From: Axinella damicornis
Lineage: Eukaryota > Porifera > Demospongiae > Axinellida > Axinellidae
Assembly: GCA_963931865.1 (NCBI GenBank)
Contig: OZ007505.1
Span: forward strand, 13,995,495 to 14,059,494
DNA length: 64,000 bases
Reading direction: 5' to 3'
Translations under genes and position numbers: made by a program
Shown here: one piece after another, positions 11,683-22,919 of the stretch
Position numbering within the stretch: the first letter of the stretch is position 1
Layout of the letters: each line of letters starts with the position of its first letter
Notes under the pieces: generated by a model
Told to the model about the DNA's origin: nothing
Seen by the model: the letters and a program-made list of their open reading frames with translations, nothing else
The model's database searches: none

Positions 11683-11879
11683 GGTACTAATACACATACA
11701 GTCCCACTGAAATGATTTCTTGGCCTCTTGTACCTCGTTACAACCACTGAGTTCTCCTTTCCCATCTCCCTCATAGAGTTGTAGGTTGCTAAGAAACCTG
11801 CAGAACATTTCTCTAGAGGGATTTCTACTGACCCCCGTGCAGAATATATGCAAATAATGCATCCAGCTATTCGTGAGTG

Positions 11880-12060
11880 AAATGTGCGAGTCCGTTAGAG
11901 AGAGGGAGAGAGATAGGGCTGGAGGGGAGGAGGGGAGGGAGGGGGGAGGGGATGGAGGGAAGGTGAGGAAGGTGGGAGTGGTTGTTGGGGGGAGAGAGAG
12001 TGGAGAAGGGGAGGGAGTGAGAGGGAGAAGGAAATTGGAGGGAGGGGGACTGTAGGTGGG
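11880..12060. repeat. GA-rich low-complexity tract
   Basis: Purine-rich plus strand (GAGAGGGAGAGAGA, GGAGGGAGGGGGGAGG). Frames on both strands here are compositional artefacts. Confidence 0.8.
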
Positions 12061-12129
12061 CTCATGCACTTTCGTTCAATGTTTTTGTATGTAACATGTA
12101 ACAGCACATTCACACAAGGACCACACATG

Positions 12130-12136
<7 letters not shown>

Positions 12137-12225
<89 letters not shown>
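12137..12225. repeat. (AC)n microsatellite
   Basis: An almost pure CA dinucleotide run of about 88 bp. Confidence 0.95.
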
Positions 12226-12227
<2 letters not shown>

Positions 12228-12496
12228 CACCTAACAGGTAATACTGAAGTACACAATTGATGACCACCCGGACCACCCCCATGTGATGCTGATCAATGAA
12301 CACAAGAGGAGGATGTAGAATATTGGGTTAGGGGAACAGCAATGCTACTGGATTTTATTTGCTGTTGAAGGTTGCTGTTGGGAGGGGCTTACATATTGTA
12401 GTATGACGTCATTCAAGCTGTGCAAATTTCCAAATCCGCCAAATTTTAATCCGCCAAATGCAATTCACAGCTTTTTAGAGCCAATCCGCCAAACAC

Positions 12497-12960
12497 CCAT
12501 TGTGTGGGTATGGCCACTGTGTGGGTATGGCAATTCACAAAATTGTTTCACAAATTCACAAACCTACACTTTCACAGGAGACAAATTTAGCATTATGGTG
12601 CGATTTGCAAAAGTCCTATCTGCGAAAATCAATCTGGAATCGGTTCAACGCATTGAGTGCTGATGATGGCCCAGTTTGCTTTTCTTTTTTCAGCGCACTG
12701 ATTCCGCTTTAATTTACCAGATGGTCCAGTATCGATCATGACTGTCACAAAGAGGTGAAACAGGTACTAGATCTATCCAGCATGGCGGGGAGGACGAGTC
12801 CTATGCAAGCGTGTGATGTACGACTGCTTCACTCCCAAACAGAGGGCGCAGATAGCAAAGCGAGCTGCTGAACCAGGCGTGACAGCTGCCATTTGCTATA
12901 GACTCAACTGCGTAGCTCTGTAACTTGCTGATCTTCGTGTGCTTCGTTCTATTTCACACT
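12497..12960. repeat. Duplicated repeat, copy 1, with HTH-like coding remnant
   Basis: Nearly identical to 15676-16145, from CTGTGTGGGTATGGC through GTTCTATTTCACA, and both copies diverge right after that point. Inside, a short frame reads YDCFTPKQRAQIAKRAAE followed by GVTAA, which resembles the helix-turn-helix start of transposase-like proteins; it is broken upstream by a frame change. The repeat is likely a mobile-element fragment; no terminal repeats were paired. Confidence 0.6.
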
Positions 12961-13284
12961 GTTGCATGCATGCACATGACTGTCATCAGAATGTGACTGA
13001 GTGTAGCACAACCTGAGGACGTGGGACATCATCTTTGTAGCCATGTGGTCTCTGTCCTTGCTGTGGCATCGAAGAGGTAGGCTTGCGAGCCTAGCTGTTG
13101 TGACCATCTGCATGCTTGAGTTGGGAGAGAGAGTCTGCGTGGTGAGGCTAAAGCCCTCACACGCATAAAGTGAACCCAGGTTTCAGGGCTGTTTATAAAC
13201 GATGGGCATTACGAATATTTCGTGTTGACAAATTTTTGACAAAGAGAACTGACTGATCGCTCACAAAATGTCTTGCCAGGCTTG

Positions 13285-13460
13285 CCGTGCTTTCACATAG
13301 ATGCTGACTTCGAAACAAAACTCGAGCTGCTGTGGACTCACCATGGTGTCAAACACACTGTCTATTTCGGTCAGCTCCTTAGCTGCAGCTTCGCACCGTA
13401 CTACTTGCGACTTCATCTTCATCCTCTCAGTCACTTCAGCAATATAACTTTAGTTTTCTT
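13285..13460 (-). other. Coiled-coil exon-like ORF (minus strand)
   Basis: An open minus-strand stretch reads VTERMKMKSQVVRCEAAAKE and TEIDSVFDTMVSPQQLEF. A diverged relative with a stop lies on the minus strand at 20050-20235 (LKWMERFKMQQQHIEHTVRR), so this looks like a dispersed repeat rather than a unique exon. Confidence 0.3.
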
Positions 13461-13466
13461 GGCAGG

Positions 13467-14095
13467 TGTGTGTGTGTGTGTGTGTGTGTGTGTCTCTGTC
13501 TGTCCATCTGTCTGTCTGTCTTTGTCCACCTGTTTCTAAATCTGTCTGTCCTTCTGTCTGTCCGTCTGTCTCTCTGTCCACTTGTCAATCCACCTGTTTG
13601 TCCATCTGTCTGTTCATCTGTCCGTCCATCTGTCTGTTTGTCTGTCTGACCATCTATCTGCCCACCTGTCAATCCACCTGTCTGTCCACCTGTCTGTCCA
13701 TCTGTCTGTTGAACTTGAACTGTCTGGTCCATCTGTTCATCTGTCTGTTCATCTGTCTGTCTGTTCGTCTGTCTGTTCCGTCTGTCTTCATCTGTCTGTC
13801 TGTTCGTCTGTCTGTTCGTCTGTCTGTTCATCTGTCTGTTCGTCTGTTGATCTGTCTGTTCATCTGTCTGACCATCTATCTGTCCACCTGTCTGTCCATC
13901 TGTCTGTCCACCTGTCTGTCCACCTGTCTGTCCATCTGTCTGTTGAACTTGAACTGTCTGGTCCATCTGTTCATATGTCTGTTCATCTGTCTGTCTGTTC
14001 GTCTGTCGTTTCGTCTGTCTGTTCATCTGTCTGTTCGTCTGTTGATCTGTCTGTTCATCTGTCTGTCCAACTGTCTGTTTATCTATCCAATAATA
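13467..14095. repeat. (CTGT)n tetranucleotide array, about 600 bp
   Basis: GT repeats lead into degenerate CTGTCTGTCCATCTGTCTGTT units. Because the unit has no in-frame stops, both strands show long frames (232 and 196 codons); these are artefacts. A segment with GTTGAACTTGAACTGTCTGG is repeated at 13708 and 13943, showing a higher-order duplication of about 235 bp. Confidence 0.9.
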
Positions 14096-14169
14096 CCAAG
14101 GGCCGCCCTTGAAAATGCATCAATTTGTCCGATCATACCTTCATCCAAAATTGAGCTTGGCTAGCTGTA

Positions 14170-14345
14170 GTTCCAGAACCAAGCAACAGAGAACCACCAA
14201 ACTTCGCGGAGTTCAAGGTTCAGTAAATTGAAGTACAAAGGTCACACGTCACTAGTCTAGTCCCACCCCACGAACATCACACTTCCGTCACACACACACT
14301 CACACACACAGACACACGTTAAAATCTTAATGTATTTATGATCCG
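14170..14345. repeat. 3' part of composite VNTR repeat family
   Basis: TTCGCGGAGTTCAAGGTTCAGTAAA through CACTAGTCTAGTCCC to CTTCCGTCACACAC and TTAAAATCTTAATGTATT matches the 3' parts of the repeats at 18440-18970 and 63430-64000, and a decayed copy near 50950-51060. Confidence 0.6.
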
Positions 14346-14710
14346 ACCTGTACTGTCTGCAAGTGGCGCAAGGAGCAGCAGCCAACTAGAAGACAAAGCG
14401 CTCATGAAGTTCACAGATTCTGCACGTGCAATCTTGAGATCGCGATCTTGAGATTGTGCATGTGTTTTGCACAATCTCGAAATTGATTGTGCAATCTCGA
14501 GATTGCATGGGCAAATTCCTAAATTGCGTGGAACATAATTATATGCATGCATGGGGCATTATTACACTGTATACATTCTTGTTCCTACCACCTCCACCAC
14601 CCCTCCCCCCACCCCCCTCCTCCTCTCCTCCCCACTCCTCCCCCCGCCACTCCTCTCCCCTCCACCTGTTTCTCTCCCCTTCCCCTTCCCTGCTCCTCCC
14701 TCCTCTCCAG

Positions 14711-14810
14711 GCTGAGTGCCATCTATGGTGGTACGTACATGCTGGACAAGCCAGTGGAGGAGATTGTCTGTGAGGGTGGTAAGGTGGTCGGTGTCAAGTC
14801 CCAGGGAAAA
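14711..14810 (+). CDS. gdi: Rab GDP-dissociation inhibitor, internal exon
   Basis: The acceptor CTCTCCAG ends at 14710 and the donor GTAAGT starts at 14811. The 100-bp exon reads [19 protein letters not shown] followed by [14 protein letters not shown], a very close match to the conserved middle of Rab GDI (the same fold is in Rab escort protein, but the wording fits GDI). GDI extracts prenylated GDP-bound Rab GTPases from membranes and keeps them soluble. The plus-strand exons on either side were not found within the nearby sequence, so introns must be long or this is an isolated copy. No damage is visible in this exon. Confidence 0.7.
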
Positions 14811-14819
14811 GTAAGTAGA

Positions 14820-15670
14820 ATGGAAAATGGTACAATGATACCGGATGGGTCATACATGTGCTTTCCACATGTAGCTGTGGTAGGTCTTCATGGATTTAGT
14901 CAGCATGATTTAAAGGCATAGAGCGTGGAGCATAAAGCTGGCATGGTAGTTGTCTTCAAGAGCACAGGACACATAACGAGAAGGAGCGTCCAAACTACAG
15001 GAACTCCTTTGTCCCGAACAGGAAAATGTACATGTACATGTACATGTAGCTTGTGCTTGACCATATTATAGTTGCCAACCATCCTGTACGGAGTTTGCTT
15101 TGTCCCAGAATAACGGTAAGTCTGTTCTCTCACCCAGTGTGGTTGCAGTCTGGGAACGGAAATAATGAAAGACCACGTGTATTATGCTACTGTAACTTGA
15201 GAGCTTTAGTGTCCACTGCAATTTGTGTGGGTACTAGTCTCCGAGGGCTCTGGGAGTGGGGTGATGTGCAGTTGATGAAATCAAACATGAGTGTGCATGT
15301 GCCAGGGAAGGCATAGCACAGGTGGGGAACGGTTGTCTGGATTGCGATCCAGCTAGCATGTTTCTGCTATCAATTGGCTAGGCTCTTGAATTCGCGAAGG
15401 AAGTTTGGTTAACGCCCTCATACAATTTCACCATTCAATTGGGGGATGCTGTAAAACTTGGAATACGAAATAACAGAATAACGGAATAACTTTTTATTGA
15501 CCCCACATAAATGCGTAGGTGGCCAAACTCCCTATCATAGCTGACAATGTCAAAGTGGGGAAGCGAGCCACAGAGTATGGGGTACGATCCACAATTCACT
15601 AGGCTTCTGATGAAAGTGGTAGTTGACATCAGCAGATTCAGCACGCATGGGAGACTTCAAGTACAGTACA
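14820..15670. other. Intron or intergenic, no exon seen
   Basis: Downstream of the GDI exon. I looked for the next GDI block (the CDPSYVPDRV-type segment) in all frames and did not find it. Contains a short TACATG run at 15025-15047. Confidence 0.4.
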
Positions 15671-15675
15671 CCACA

Positions 15676-16145
15676 CCCACTGTGTGGGTATGGCATTTCA
15701 CAAATTCACAAACCTACACTTTCACAGGAGACAAATTTTGCATGTCTGTTGTGGTTCGCAAAGTCTATCTGCGAAATCAATCTGGAATCGGTTCAATGTG
15801 CCGAGTACTGATGATGGCCCTGTTTGCTTCGGCGCACTGATTCCGTTTTAGTTTTTTCAGTGCGCTGATTTTGTTTTAGGTGGTCCAGTATCGACGGCTG
15901 TAGCTATGTACCTCATCAAGACTGTCACAAAGAGGTGAAACAGGTACTAGATCTATCCAGCATGGCGGGGAGGACGAGTCCTATGCAAGCGTGTGACGTA
16001 CGACTACTTCACTCCCAAACAGAGGGCGCAGATAGCAAAGCGAGCTGCTGAACTAGGCGTGACAGCTGCCATTTGCTATAGACTCAACTGCGTAGCTCTG
16101 TAACTCGCTGATCTTCTTGATCTCGTGTACTTCGTTCTATTTCAC
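15676..16145. repeat. Duplicated repeat, copy 2, with HTH-like coding remnant
   Basis: Copy of 12497-12960 with a short extra insertion near 15845-15915 (GTAGCTATGTACCTCATCAAG). The HTH-like frame (FTPKQRAQIAKRAAE) is conserved, with LGVTAA instead of PGVTAA. Confidence 0.6.
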
Positions 16146-16147
16146 AG

Positions 16148-16297
16148 ACCACTGAGTCACATTCCGATGCCGTGTTAGTGGGTGTGGTGAACTGGGTTAC
16201 AGCAAATCTGCGAAATCTATTTCTTCAAGCCTTTCATGAAAGTTATCTCCCACGAAAGAGGCAGCTCATGCGCGGTATATGGTCAGTTGCAGCTCAG
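16148..16297 (+). CDS. Exon-like 50-codon ORF, unknown
   Basis: Starts directly after TTTCACAG, ends at CAG before GTATGC, has exactly 50 codons and no stop: TTESHSDAVLVGVVNWVTAN then LRNLFLQAFHESYLPRKRQL. I do not recognise it. It begins exactly where the duplicated repeat ends, so the acceptor may be supplied by the repeat edge. Confidence 0.25.
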
Positions 16298-16419
16298 GTA
16301 TGCAGTATGGTGTCAATCGGTAGTTTATCTCTAAGCTAATTTTTGTAAGGCTCAGTATCTATTTGAGCCTAACAACTTAACAAGAACAATGCATAACATT
16401 GTGGTGGTGAGTATGGTGG

Positions 16420-16420
<1 letters not shown>

Positions 16421-16471
<51 letters not shown>
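16421..16471. repeat. (AG)n microsatellite
   Basis: An uninterrupted GA dinucleotide run of about 48 bp. Confidence 0.9.
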
Positions 16472-16475
<4 letters not shown>

Positions 16476-16959
16476 ATTTCCCTGCAGGCCTAACTAAAAG
16501 CCATTGAAGTGCACAGCTTCTTTGTGTCATTAGCTAGCCTAAGTAGCTTGGTCCCTATAATTGGCATGCTAAGGGGAGTGCCAGGCAACTGATCTGCATG
16601 TAGGCCACAATCGCAGCTAGTCACGTTTTATTGATACAGTACATGCAAAGTACCATTTAAAGTTAACACACATACGATGGTGCTTCCTGTGCTAGGGGAC
16701 TGTGCGGCAATACGGGGGAAGTATTATTTGCTGGAATGCAATTCTGGATTCATGAATCTAGAATTTCTCATGCAACACAACAATAACTTTTATGAAACTC
16801 AACAACAGCACTACATGTGGGGGCGGGGGGTACACAAGGCCGGGAAGTAGTCTGAGGGTACAGTCGAGGAGATTCCAGAATCCGGATTCCAGAAATAGAT
16901 TCCAGCAAATAGTACTTCCCTGCAGTAAGTATGCCACTCAGACTCACCCTGCTGTAATA

Positions 16960-17020
16960 GCCTCGTACCCAGGCCCACGTGCGGAATGCGGAAGAGGGCC
17001 TGGTGACACTTGGCCAAATT
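16960..17020. mobile_element. Single terminus of TAGCCTCG-type element
   Basis: TAGCCTCGTACCCAGGCCC matches one terminus of the 9-bp-TSD element family. No partner end was found within 500 bp, so it is probably truncated. Confidence 0.35.
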
Positions 17021-17169
17021 CCCGTATGAGCTCAATTTTAATGCCCCCCCCCCCATGAGCGTCTTCTGGTGCAATGTAAAAAAATAATGCATTTTGCAAA
17101 CTAAATGTAAGTGTACAGTTCTGTGGGTTGGGAGTGACCTTCTGAGACGGCCACATCTAGGGGGTCTGG

Positions 17170-17500
17170 TCTCGTTGGGTGGTGGAAGGAGGATCGTGCT
17201 CCTCCAAGGCACATCACTCAAGATCTGACCAATGAAAAGCTCAGCAGGCATCTGATCCATGCAGTGGTTTTGTTGTAGTCCTGCTGTTGCTTTTCTGATG
17301 TCAGTGAGGTCCGTCTCTTGAAGGTGGTTGTTGCAGATGGTGTCATGCCTCCAGATGCAGAGAAAACTAATGGATCGAGTGAAAGAGCCGTGTTCAACTT
17401 CTTGAACTCTCTGCTCATAGCTTCTCTTTTTGATATTCTCATGACGTCTGTAGGTCGCATTGAGAGAATTGTGTAAGCGATTACGTTCCTTACTTGAATT
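17170..17500 (-). pseudogene. Retroelement polymerase C-terminal relic
   Basis: Minus-strand frames alternate: KKRSYEQRVQEVEHGSF in one, then PLVFSASGGMTPSATTTFKR and AWIRCLLSFSLVRS in the next. These blocks recall the conserved C-terminal tail that follows reverse transcriptase in invertebrate non-LTR-type elements (a tail that ends in a RCRLSFSLLRS-like block). At least one frameshift; the polymerase domain itself is absent. Confidence 0.45.
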
Positions 17501-17706
17501 CACGCTGCAGGTAGCTGTTAGTGATGGCAAAGTAGGAATTCCTTGCCAAGGAGTGACCAGAAATGAGGCTAGAACAGTGGTTTTGTCAAACGGCTACGTT
17601 TTTCATGCGGTAAATAATGTACTTACTATGCAGTAATTTGCAATGGACAAATGTGATTTGCCTACCTGATTACCTCACACACCCACACCCACACACACCC
17701 TCTACA

Positions 17707-17707
17707 C

Positions 17708-17800
<93 letters not shown>
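17707..17800. repeat. (AC)n microsatellite
   Basis: A CA run of about 90 bp. Confidence 0.95.
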
Positions 17801-17804
<4 letters not shown>

Positions 17805-17981
17805 ACCCTCTACACACACACAAACACACGTGCACACACATAGTGCCTACACACAGCTCTCTAGTCAGCTCTCGCACTTGCTCTACCAGTGGCAAAGATC
17901 AATAGGGATGGTCTGGAGACAAAACTTGCAGTGTCCTACGTGCAGTCCCTGCTCACCGAAATGTGGAGAAACCACAAGTGC

Positions 17982-17984
<3 letters not shown>

Positions 17985-18023
<39 letters not shown>

Positions 18024-18215
18024 ATGTGTGTGTGTGTGTACGTGTGTGCGTGTACATGTGTGTGTGTATGTGTGTGTGTACGTGTGTGTGTGTGTGTGTG
18101 TGTACATGTGTGTGTGTGTGTACGTGTGTGCGTGTACGTGTGTGTGTGTATGTGTGTGTGTACGTGTGTGTGTGTGTGTGTGTACGTGTGTTGTGTATGT
18201 GTGTGTATGTAAGTG
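17985..18215. repeat. (GT)n microsatellite with periodic TACGTG interruptions
   Basis: GT runs are broken regularly by TACATG or TACGTG, giving a higher-order unit of about 90-100 bp duplicated in tandem. Cysteine-valine frames here are artefacts. Confidence 0.9.
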
Positions 18216-18439
18216 TACCATGTTTTTCAGGGACGTAGACTACACTGCTTAATTGTTTGATCCAAACTCGGAATGCAGAACTGCAAAATATCACATGACT
18301 TGAATCCACCAGTAGAATCCAAGTTGTCACGTGACATCTCGGATTTTATTGGTGATCCAAATCACGTGATATTTTGCAGTTTTACATTTTGAGTTTGAAT
18401 CATGCAAGCAACCTGGCCTAGCCTGGCAAGCAAACCTAC

Positions 18440-18970
18440 TATATACAAAACTGTTGTTCATTACAAGCTCATTCAGCTACTTGCCCCCACTCAGCTACTT
18501 CCGGTGCCAGTGTCACTAATTTCCTAGGTAATTTGGTGCCAGATTTCCTTGGGTGCCAGATTTTTCCTTGGGTGCCAAATTTTCTGTAGCACCGGACAGC
18601 TCTCTGTGCAGAGCTGCTGCTCCCTGATTGCATCCGCTTCAGCTGCTGCTCCCCGCGCGATTACATCAATCCGCTTCAATTGCTGCTCCCCGTTTGCATC
18701 CGCTTCAGCTGCTGCTCGTCGCTTGTGTCTGCTTCAGCTGCTGCTCTCGATTGTGTCCATTTCAACTGCTCCCTGATTGCGTCCACTTTGGCTGCTGCTC
18801 CTGATTGTGTCCGCTTCAACTGCTGCTCCCTGATTGCATCCGCTTCGGCTACTGCTTCCTGCCAGCTGTTCTGGAAGATTCCACCCCATTCCCAATGTTC
18901 TCGAACATTCTTCGCAGAGTTTGAGGTTCAGTAAATGGCACAAAGGTCACATGTCACTAGTCTAGTCCCG
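18440..18970. repeat. Composite repeat with internal VNTR
   Basis: A 5' block (CATTCAGCTACTTGCCCCC), then about eight 26-32-bp units of the type TTGCATCCGCTTCAGCTGCT, then a unique 3' block (TTCGCAGAGTTTGAGGTTCA to TAGTCTAGTCCCGCCCC). The same architecture is at 63430-64000. No coding frame of note. The three-part layout resembles composite non-autonomous retroelements, but no poly-A tail or target duplication was identified. Confidence 0.55.
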
Positions 18971-20010
18971 CCCCAAATGTCGTCATAATAATTTCAGCTT
19001 CATCACGTGACTTCCAGCAATGTCCTTGGGAGATAGGTTCTGCGACAGCAGAAAGGACAGGGGGAGGTGGGTGGGTGCACCTGGAGGGTACAAACAGCAT
19101 GGCCGTGTCTGGGCTCCGCAGTAGAAAGGTCTTGGTCAGCACTGGGAGGGCCATTTCCATCGGTTTTGACATAAATGGGATCAGAAAGTAGCCATCTGGC
19201 TTTGTAGGGCCTCCATTTCCAGCATACATCGCCTGTTTTTCAGCTACAGCAGGTTACCATTTCTCGGGAGCCTTGATTGCAAGTCCGTTAATTGGTGGGC
19301 GTGGTTAAGTCACGTATATACGCATAGTATAGCTGAAATTACCTGTGTGAGCAGTTTCGAGCCCAGCAATGCCAGGGAACAGAAATTAGGGAATAGACTG
19401 AAAATGACCTAGAGAAAGAATTTGGACCCTAAAGAGTTAAAATCTTAATGTATTGATGACTATGAATATCCAACCAGTAACCACAAAACCCACAAGTGTA
19501 GCAGACAGTAGGGCTGTATAAAAGAAACTTTCTTTTATACAGCTAGCTCATTGTTCTGTAAGTCAGCTTCTACAGAAGCAAATTTTTGGAAGGCCTTGCA
19601 CTTCCCTGCAGGCCTACATGTAACTAAAAGCCAATAGAACTGAAAATGCACTCTGAACAATTGTGTGAACCAGTTTATCCAGTGGTGCATAATTATCTAA
19701 ATTGCCAGACTGGCTGACTCATTATATGTACATCTTCCATTGTCATTGTGAGTACTTATTCTGTGCTCTGCCTCACTCTTTTGCCAACTGCTAAATGAAT
19801 GAAGTACTGCACCACTGAACTACGTATCATCTTGTTGTTACTGAAAAGCTGAAGCCAGTACACTACATGCACAGCCTCTTTGTATCGTCCCTATTAGTAG
19901 CTAGCCTACGTAGCTTGGTCCCTATGCCGTACATGTATATTGGGTAATTTTTGTATTGAAAATGTGTGACAATTATTCATGTTGAAAATTTTTCGAAAAC
20001 CGCAGTGATC
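18950..20010. repeat. Segmental duplication block A, copy 1
   Basis: Closely matches 23515-25020 over its full length: GTCTGGGCTCCGCAGTAGAA, GGTGGGCGTGGTTAAGTCAC, GTGTAGCAGACAGTAGGGC, TTGGTCCCTATGCCGTA and other anchors occur in the same order. At 19285 it holds an uninterrupted TTAATTGGTGGGC, the empty site for the TTAA element present in copy 2. The minus strand has a short open frame (MYAGNGGPTKPDGYFLIPFM) also seen in copy 2; its meaning is unknown. Confidence 0.75.
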
Positions 20011-20680
20011 AAAGCGATTTTATTTTAATGATTCTAACCGTGCTGTATTTGCCGTTCTTTCACTAGCACGCCGACCCAGCTTCTTCGGGAAAACTCAAGC
20101 TGCTGCGCACCCACGATGGTCGTGACAAATGCAAGTACTTGCCTATTCCGGTCCGCTCCTTCGCACCGTGTGCTCAATGTGCTGCTGCTGCATCTTGAAC
20201 CTCTCCATCCACTTGAGCGATACTTTGAGAAGGTATTTCATACTGGTAGCTAGCCTTGGTCCCTATGATTGAGGAGTCCCCACCTGGACCCCATCAAGGC
20301 AAGTACAAGTTAGTAGCCTGCCAAGAGTAAAGCAGGACGAGTGCTTAACGGTTGTACTGCAACACACTTGGCCTTTTACAAAATTTCGCGGATTGAGGGT
20401 TGTGGTTAGCCACACCCAGTCTGATGCGGCTGCCGCCACCGCGCATACAATTAAACTGTTGTTGTGTGTGTCGAAGCAAGCTGTAGGCTGAGTATGGCAA
20501 CCAGCATTTGAGGCGATGGTTCGTGGGTACCATGTGTACCAAGACAGCTGGGACACAGCTGTCGGGGAACAGTTACCTCCATGTAAGCTTAAGAGAGAGC
20601 CTGTGAACCACAAGGATCTCTTCGCCGTGGCAGTGGTGAGACCGTCAGCCATGTGCCAAAGAAGATATCTTAGTAGTGCC

Positions 20681-21129
20681 TAGCCTCGTTCCCAGGCCGT
20701 TTTGGGAGGGAGAGACAGCCTGGCTTCCGCAAGTTCAAACTGTTACTTTCGCTGCCAGAGAGTTGGAAGACCCAATCAGATTTCAGATCGCTGTCACATG
20801 ACAACAGTAAACCGAATTGCATCATGTGTTGAAACGTCGCAGTCACGCCCATTCAGTTGATCGCTCGATCGTGCTAGTGTAGGTGCTCTGCACGATGACT
20901 TTTGTTCGTTCGTCTTCTGCTTGCCTTCCGTCGCAGAACCTGCGCAAACAGTTGCTTCCACGAGCAGGTAAGGACCGTTCTCAGCCGGTGAAATAATCAG
21001 AAGTATCACGTGGACTTCACTGCTTGAATGAGGTATGCAATTGCCGTGACGTTACGTCCGTATACAGTTTGAACTTGCGGAAGTTGCCAAGCCGTTTCTC
21101 CCTCCCAAAACGGCCTGGGAACGAGGCTA
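20681..21129. mobile_element. Inverted-repeat element, 449 bp, 9-bp target duplication
   Basis: Termini TAGCCTCGTTCCCAGGCC and GGCCTGGGAACGAGGCTA, with terminal inverted repeats of about 64 bp that run through GTTTTGGGAGGGAGA and CTTCCGCAAGTTCAAACTGT. Flanking 9-mers AGTAGTGCC (20672-20680) and AGTATTGCC (21130-21138) match at 8 of 9. No transposase is encoded, so it is non-autonomous. A 9-bp duplication is typical of Mutator-like elements. Confidence 0.85.
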
Positions 21130-21164
21130 AGTATTGCCAAGAAAGAGAGATGGAATCCCCAAAA

Positions 21165-21255
21165 TTTCTGTGACCACCGATGATTCAAACACTAGACCTA
21201 CTGAATACCAGCCAGATGTTCTTTCCACTAAGCCGCTGGGCTCATGTGAGAGCTG
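21165..21255 (-). repeat. tRNA-like SINE head (candidate)
   Basis: On the minus strand CGGCTTAGTGG resembles an A box and GTGTTTGAATC, about 45 nt later, a B box. The intervening sequence has no convincing cloverleaf, so this is a SINE-type relic rather than a tRNA gene. Confidence 0.4.
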
Positions 21256-21481
21256 CTCTGGGCATTGCTATAACTAACCGATTGTCTCCGACGTACATTA
21301 ACAGCCAGCTTCTCAAAGTATGGCTAAGTGCATATTATGGTGTAATGATACTCCAATTACCAAGATAATTTACTGAATTACACAAGCCAAGTAAACTAAG
21401 TTATGCACCCACGTATACTGAGTTATGCAAGCCAAGTACGTATACTGATCCATGAGCAGAGAATTTATCCTATTCTTGCAG

Positions 21482-21577
21482 CCACTATTGGTTCAAGGAG
21501 CTGGTTCCAGTGATCAAGTCCGCCGAGGAGAAGCTGTTCTGGAATGTGGAGAAACACGGGGGAAGACGATGGCAAAG
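21482..21577 (+). CDS. Exon-like ORF, unknown protein
   Basis: After the acceptor TTCTTGCAG the frame reads HYWFKELVPVIKSAEEKLFW then NVEKHGGRRWQ, ending at AAAG before GTGGAC. The composition is protein-like (amphipathic helix, Trp/Phe), but I cannot name the family. A large (AC)n array follows. Confidence 0.35.
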
Positions 21578-21619
21578 GTGGACACTCTCACATGATCACA
21601 CATACACATACTCACTCAC

Positions 21620-21623
21620 TCAC

Positions 21624-21702
<79 letters not shown>

Positions 21703-21705
21703 ACC
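21620..21705. repeat. (AC)n microsatellite
   Basis: A CA run of about 78 bp, followed by CACACACATACCACA units to 21760. Confidence 0.95.
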
Positions 21706-21774
21706 TTCACACACACATACCACACCACACCTTCACACACACATACCACATATATACCACATAGTTAAGGGAAA

Positions 21775-22056
21775 GTGTTTAAATTTTACCTCCAAGTCCT
21801 TTCAGCCAAAGGCTGATCTTCTAAGGGAAAGGAGGGGTAAAGAAAGCACTTTTCCAGTGATGCAACCCGTGAGATTCAAACCTGAGACTTTTGGTCCACA
21901 GTGAAATGCACTTGGCCACAAGTCACTCACATACACACTCACACACACTTGCACTCACACACACACATACTCACACACACACACACACATACTCACACAC
22001 ACACACACACTCACACTCACACACACTCAGACACACTCATAGACACACACACTAGA

Positions 22057-22088
<32 letters not shown>

Positions 22089-22410
22089 GACACACTTACA
22101 CACACACTCAGACACACACTCACAGACACACACACACTCAGACACATACACACACATACACACACACACTCACACACACACTCACTCACTCACACACACA
22201 CTCACTCACACACACTCACGCACAGCTCAAGAACCAGCTGCCGACCTTGATTCCAGTCCTGAAGGTCATGATGTGTACGGGGAAGTGGGGCATGCCCTCA
22301 CCCGTGTTACCATCCCCCTGGACATAGAAGCCATGGGAGTCTGGCTACTGCAGGTAGATACCTCACTGGCACCAACAGAGCTAGACAGTAAGCAGTGGAG
22401 TTGAAACAGC
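21775..22410. repeat. Segmental duplication block B, copy 1
   Basis: Matches 25437-26035: CTCCAAGTCCTTTCAGCCAAAGGC start, (AC)n core, and an exon-like end (CAGCTGCCGACCTTGATTCC to GGTAGATACCTCACTGG). On the minus strand 21925-21850 has a tRNA-like head: TGGCCAAGTGC (A-box-like) and GGTTTGAATCT (B-box-like) about 40 nt apart, suggesting a SINE inside the block. Blocks A and B occur in the same order in both copies. Confidence 0.7.
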
Positions 22411-22919
22411 TTGCTGTTTAACAATCACACACTTGTATACATCGGTACAGTACTGGTAGAAGTTTGCCTGAACAAGTGGTCACTGCTCTCGTTGCAAGCC
22501 TTCCTTCCTCCCTTGTGTCCTGGTCTACCATCTATGCAGTTCCTGAGCCACCCTCCCTCACCCCATCACCTCGCGCTCCTTCCACTGTGGACCTCCCTCC
22601 CTGTGTGCAAACCATGTAAAAATTCAGATATGATGGCGGGAGAAATTAGCTGTCTCAGTACAAGTTGCTTCGCTCGCTTCGGGCTCTGTTGTAGCATGAG
22701 CAGCCATCATTTATTGTGCAGGGATAACACTGCAAATTAAAGTGATTGTGGGTTGGATGGATCTTGGTGGCATGTGCACGAGGCTGCTGCTGTACTAACA
22801 TTGCAACAATCAGCGTGCTGCTCAGGTGAAGCCAGGTTACATAACAGTAACTGCAAACCTTTTACACTGGCACTCACACACACACACACACACACTCATG
22901 TATGTGGTATTGGCTGCAG

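Noticed and set aside
13466..14164. Long cysteine/serine/leucine frame on + and Gln/Thr-rich frame on - over the CTGT array
   Set aside because: A tetranucleotide repeat without stop triplets gives open frames on both strands; there is no start context or domain.
17617..18252. His/Thr and Cys/Val repeat frames
   Set aside because: Products of (AC)n and (GT)n dinucleotide runs, open in several frames at once.
21165..21925. tRNA genes on the minus strand
   Set aside because: A- and B-box-like motifs are present but no acceptor or anticodon stems fold, so only SINE-type heads are claimed.
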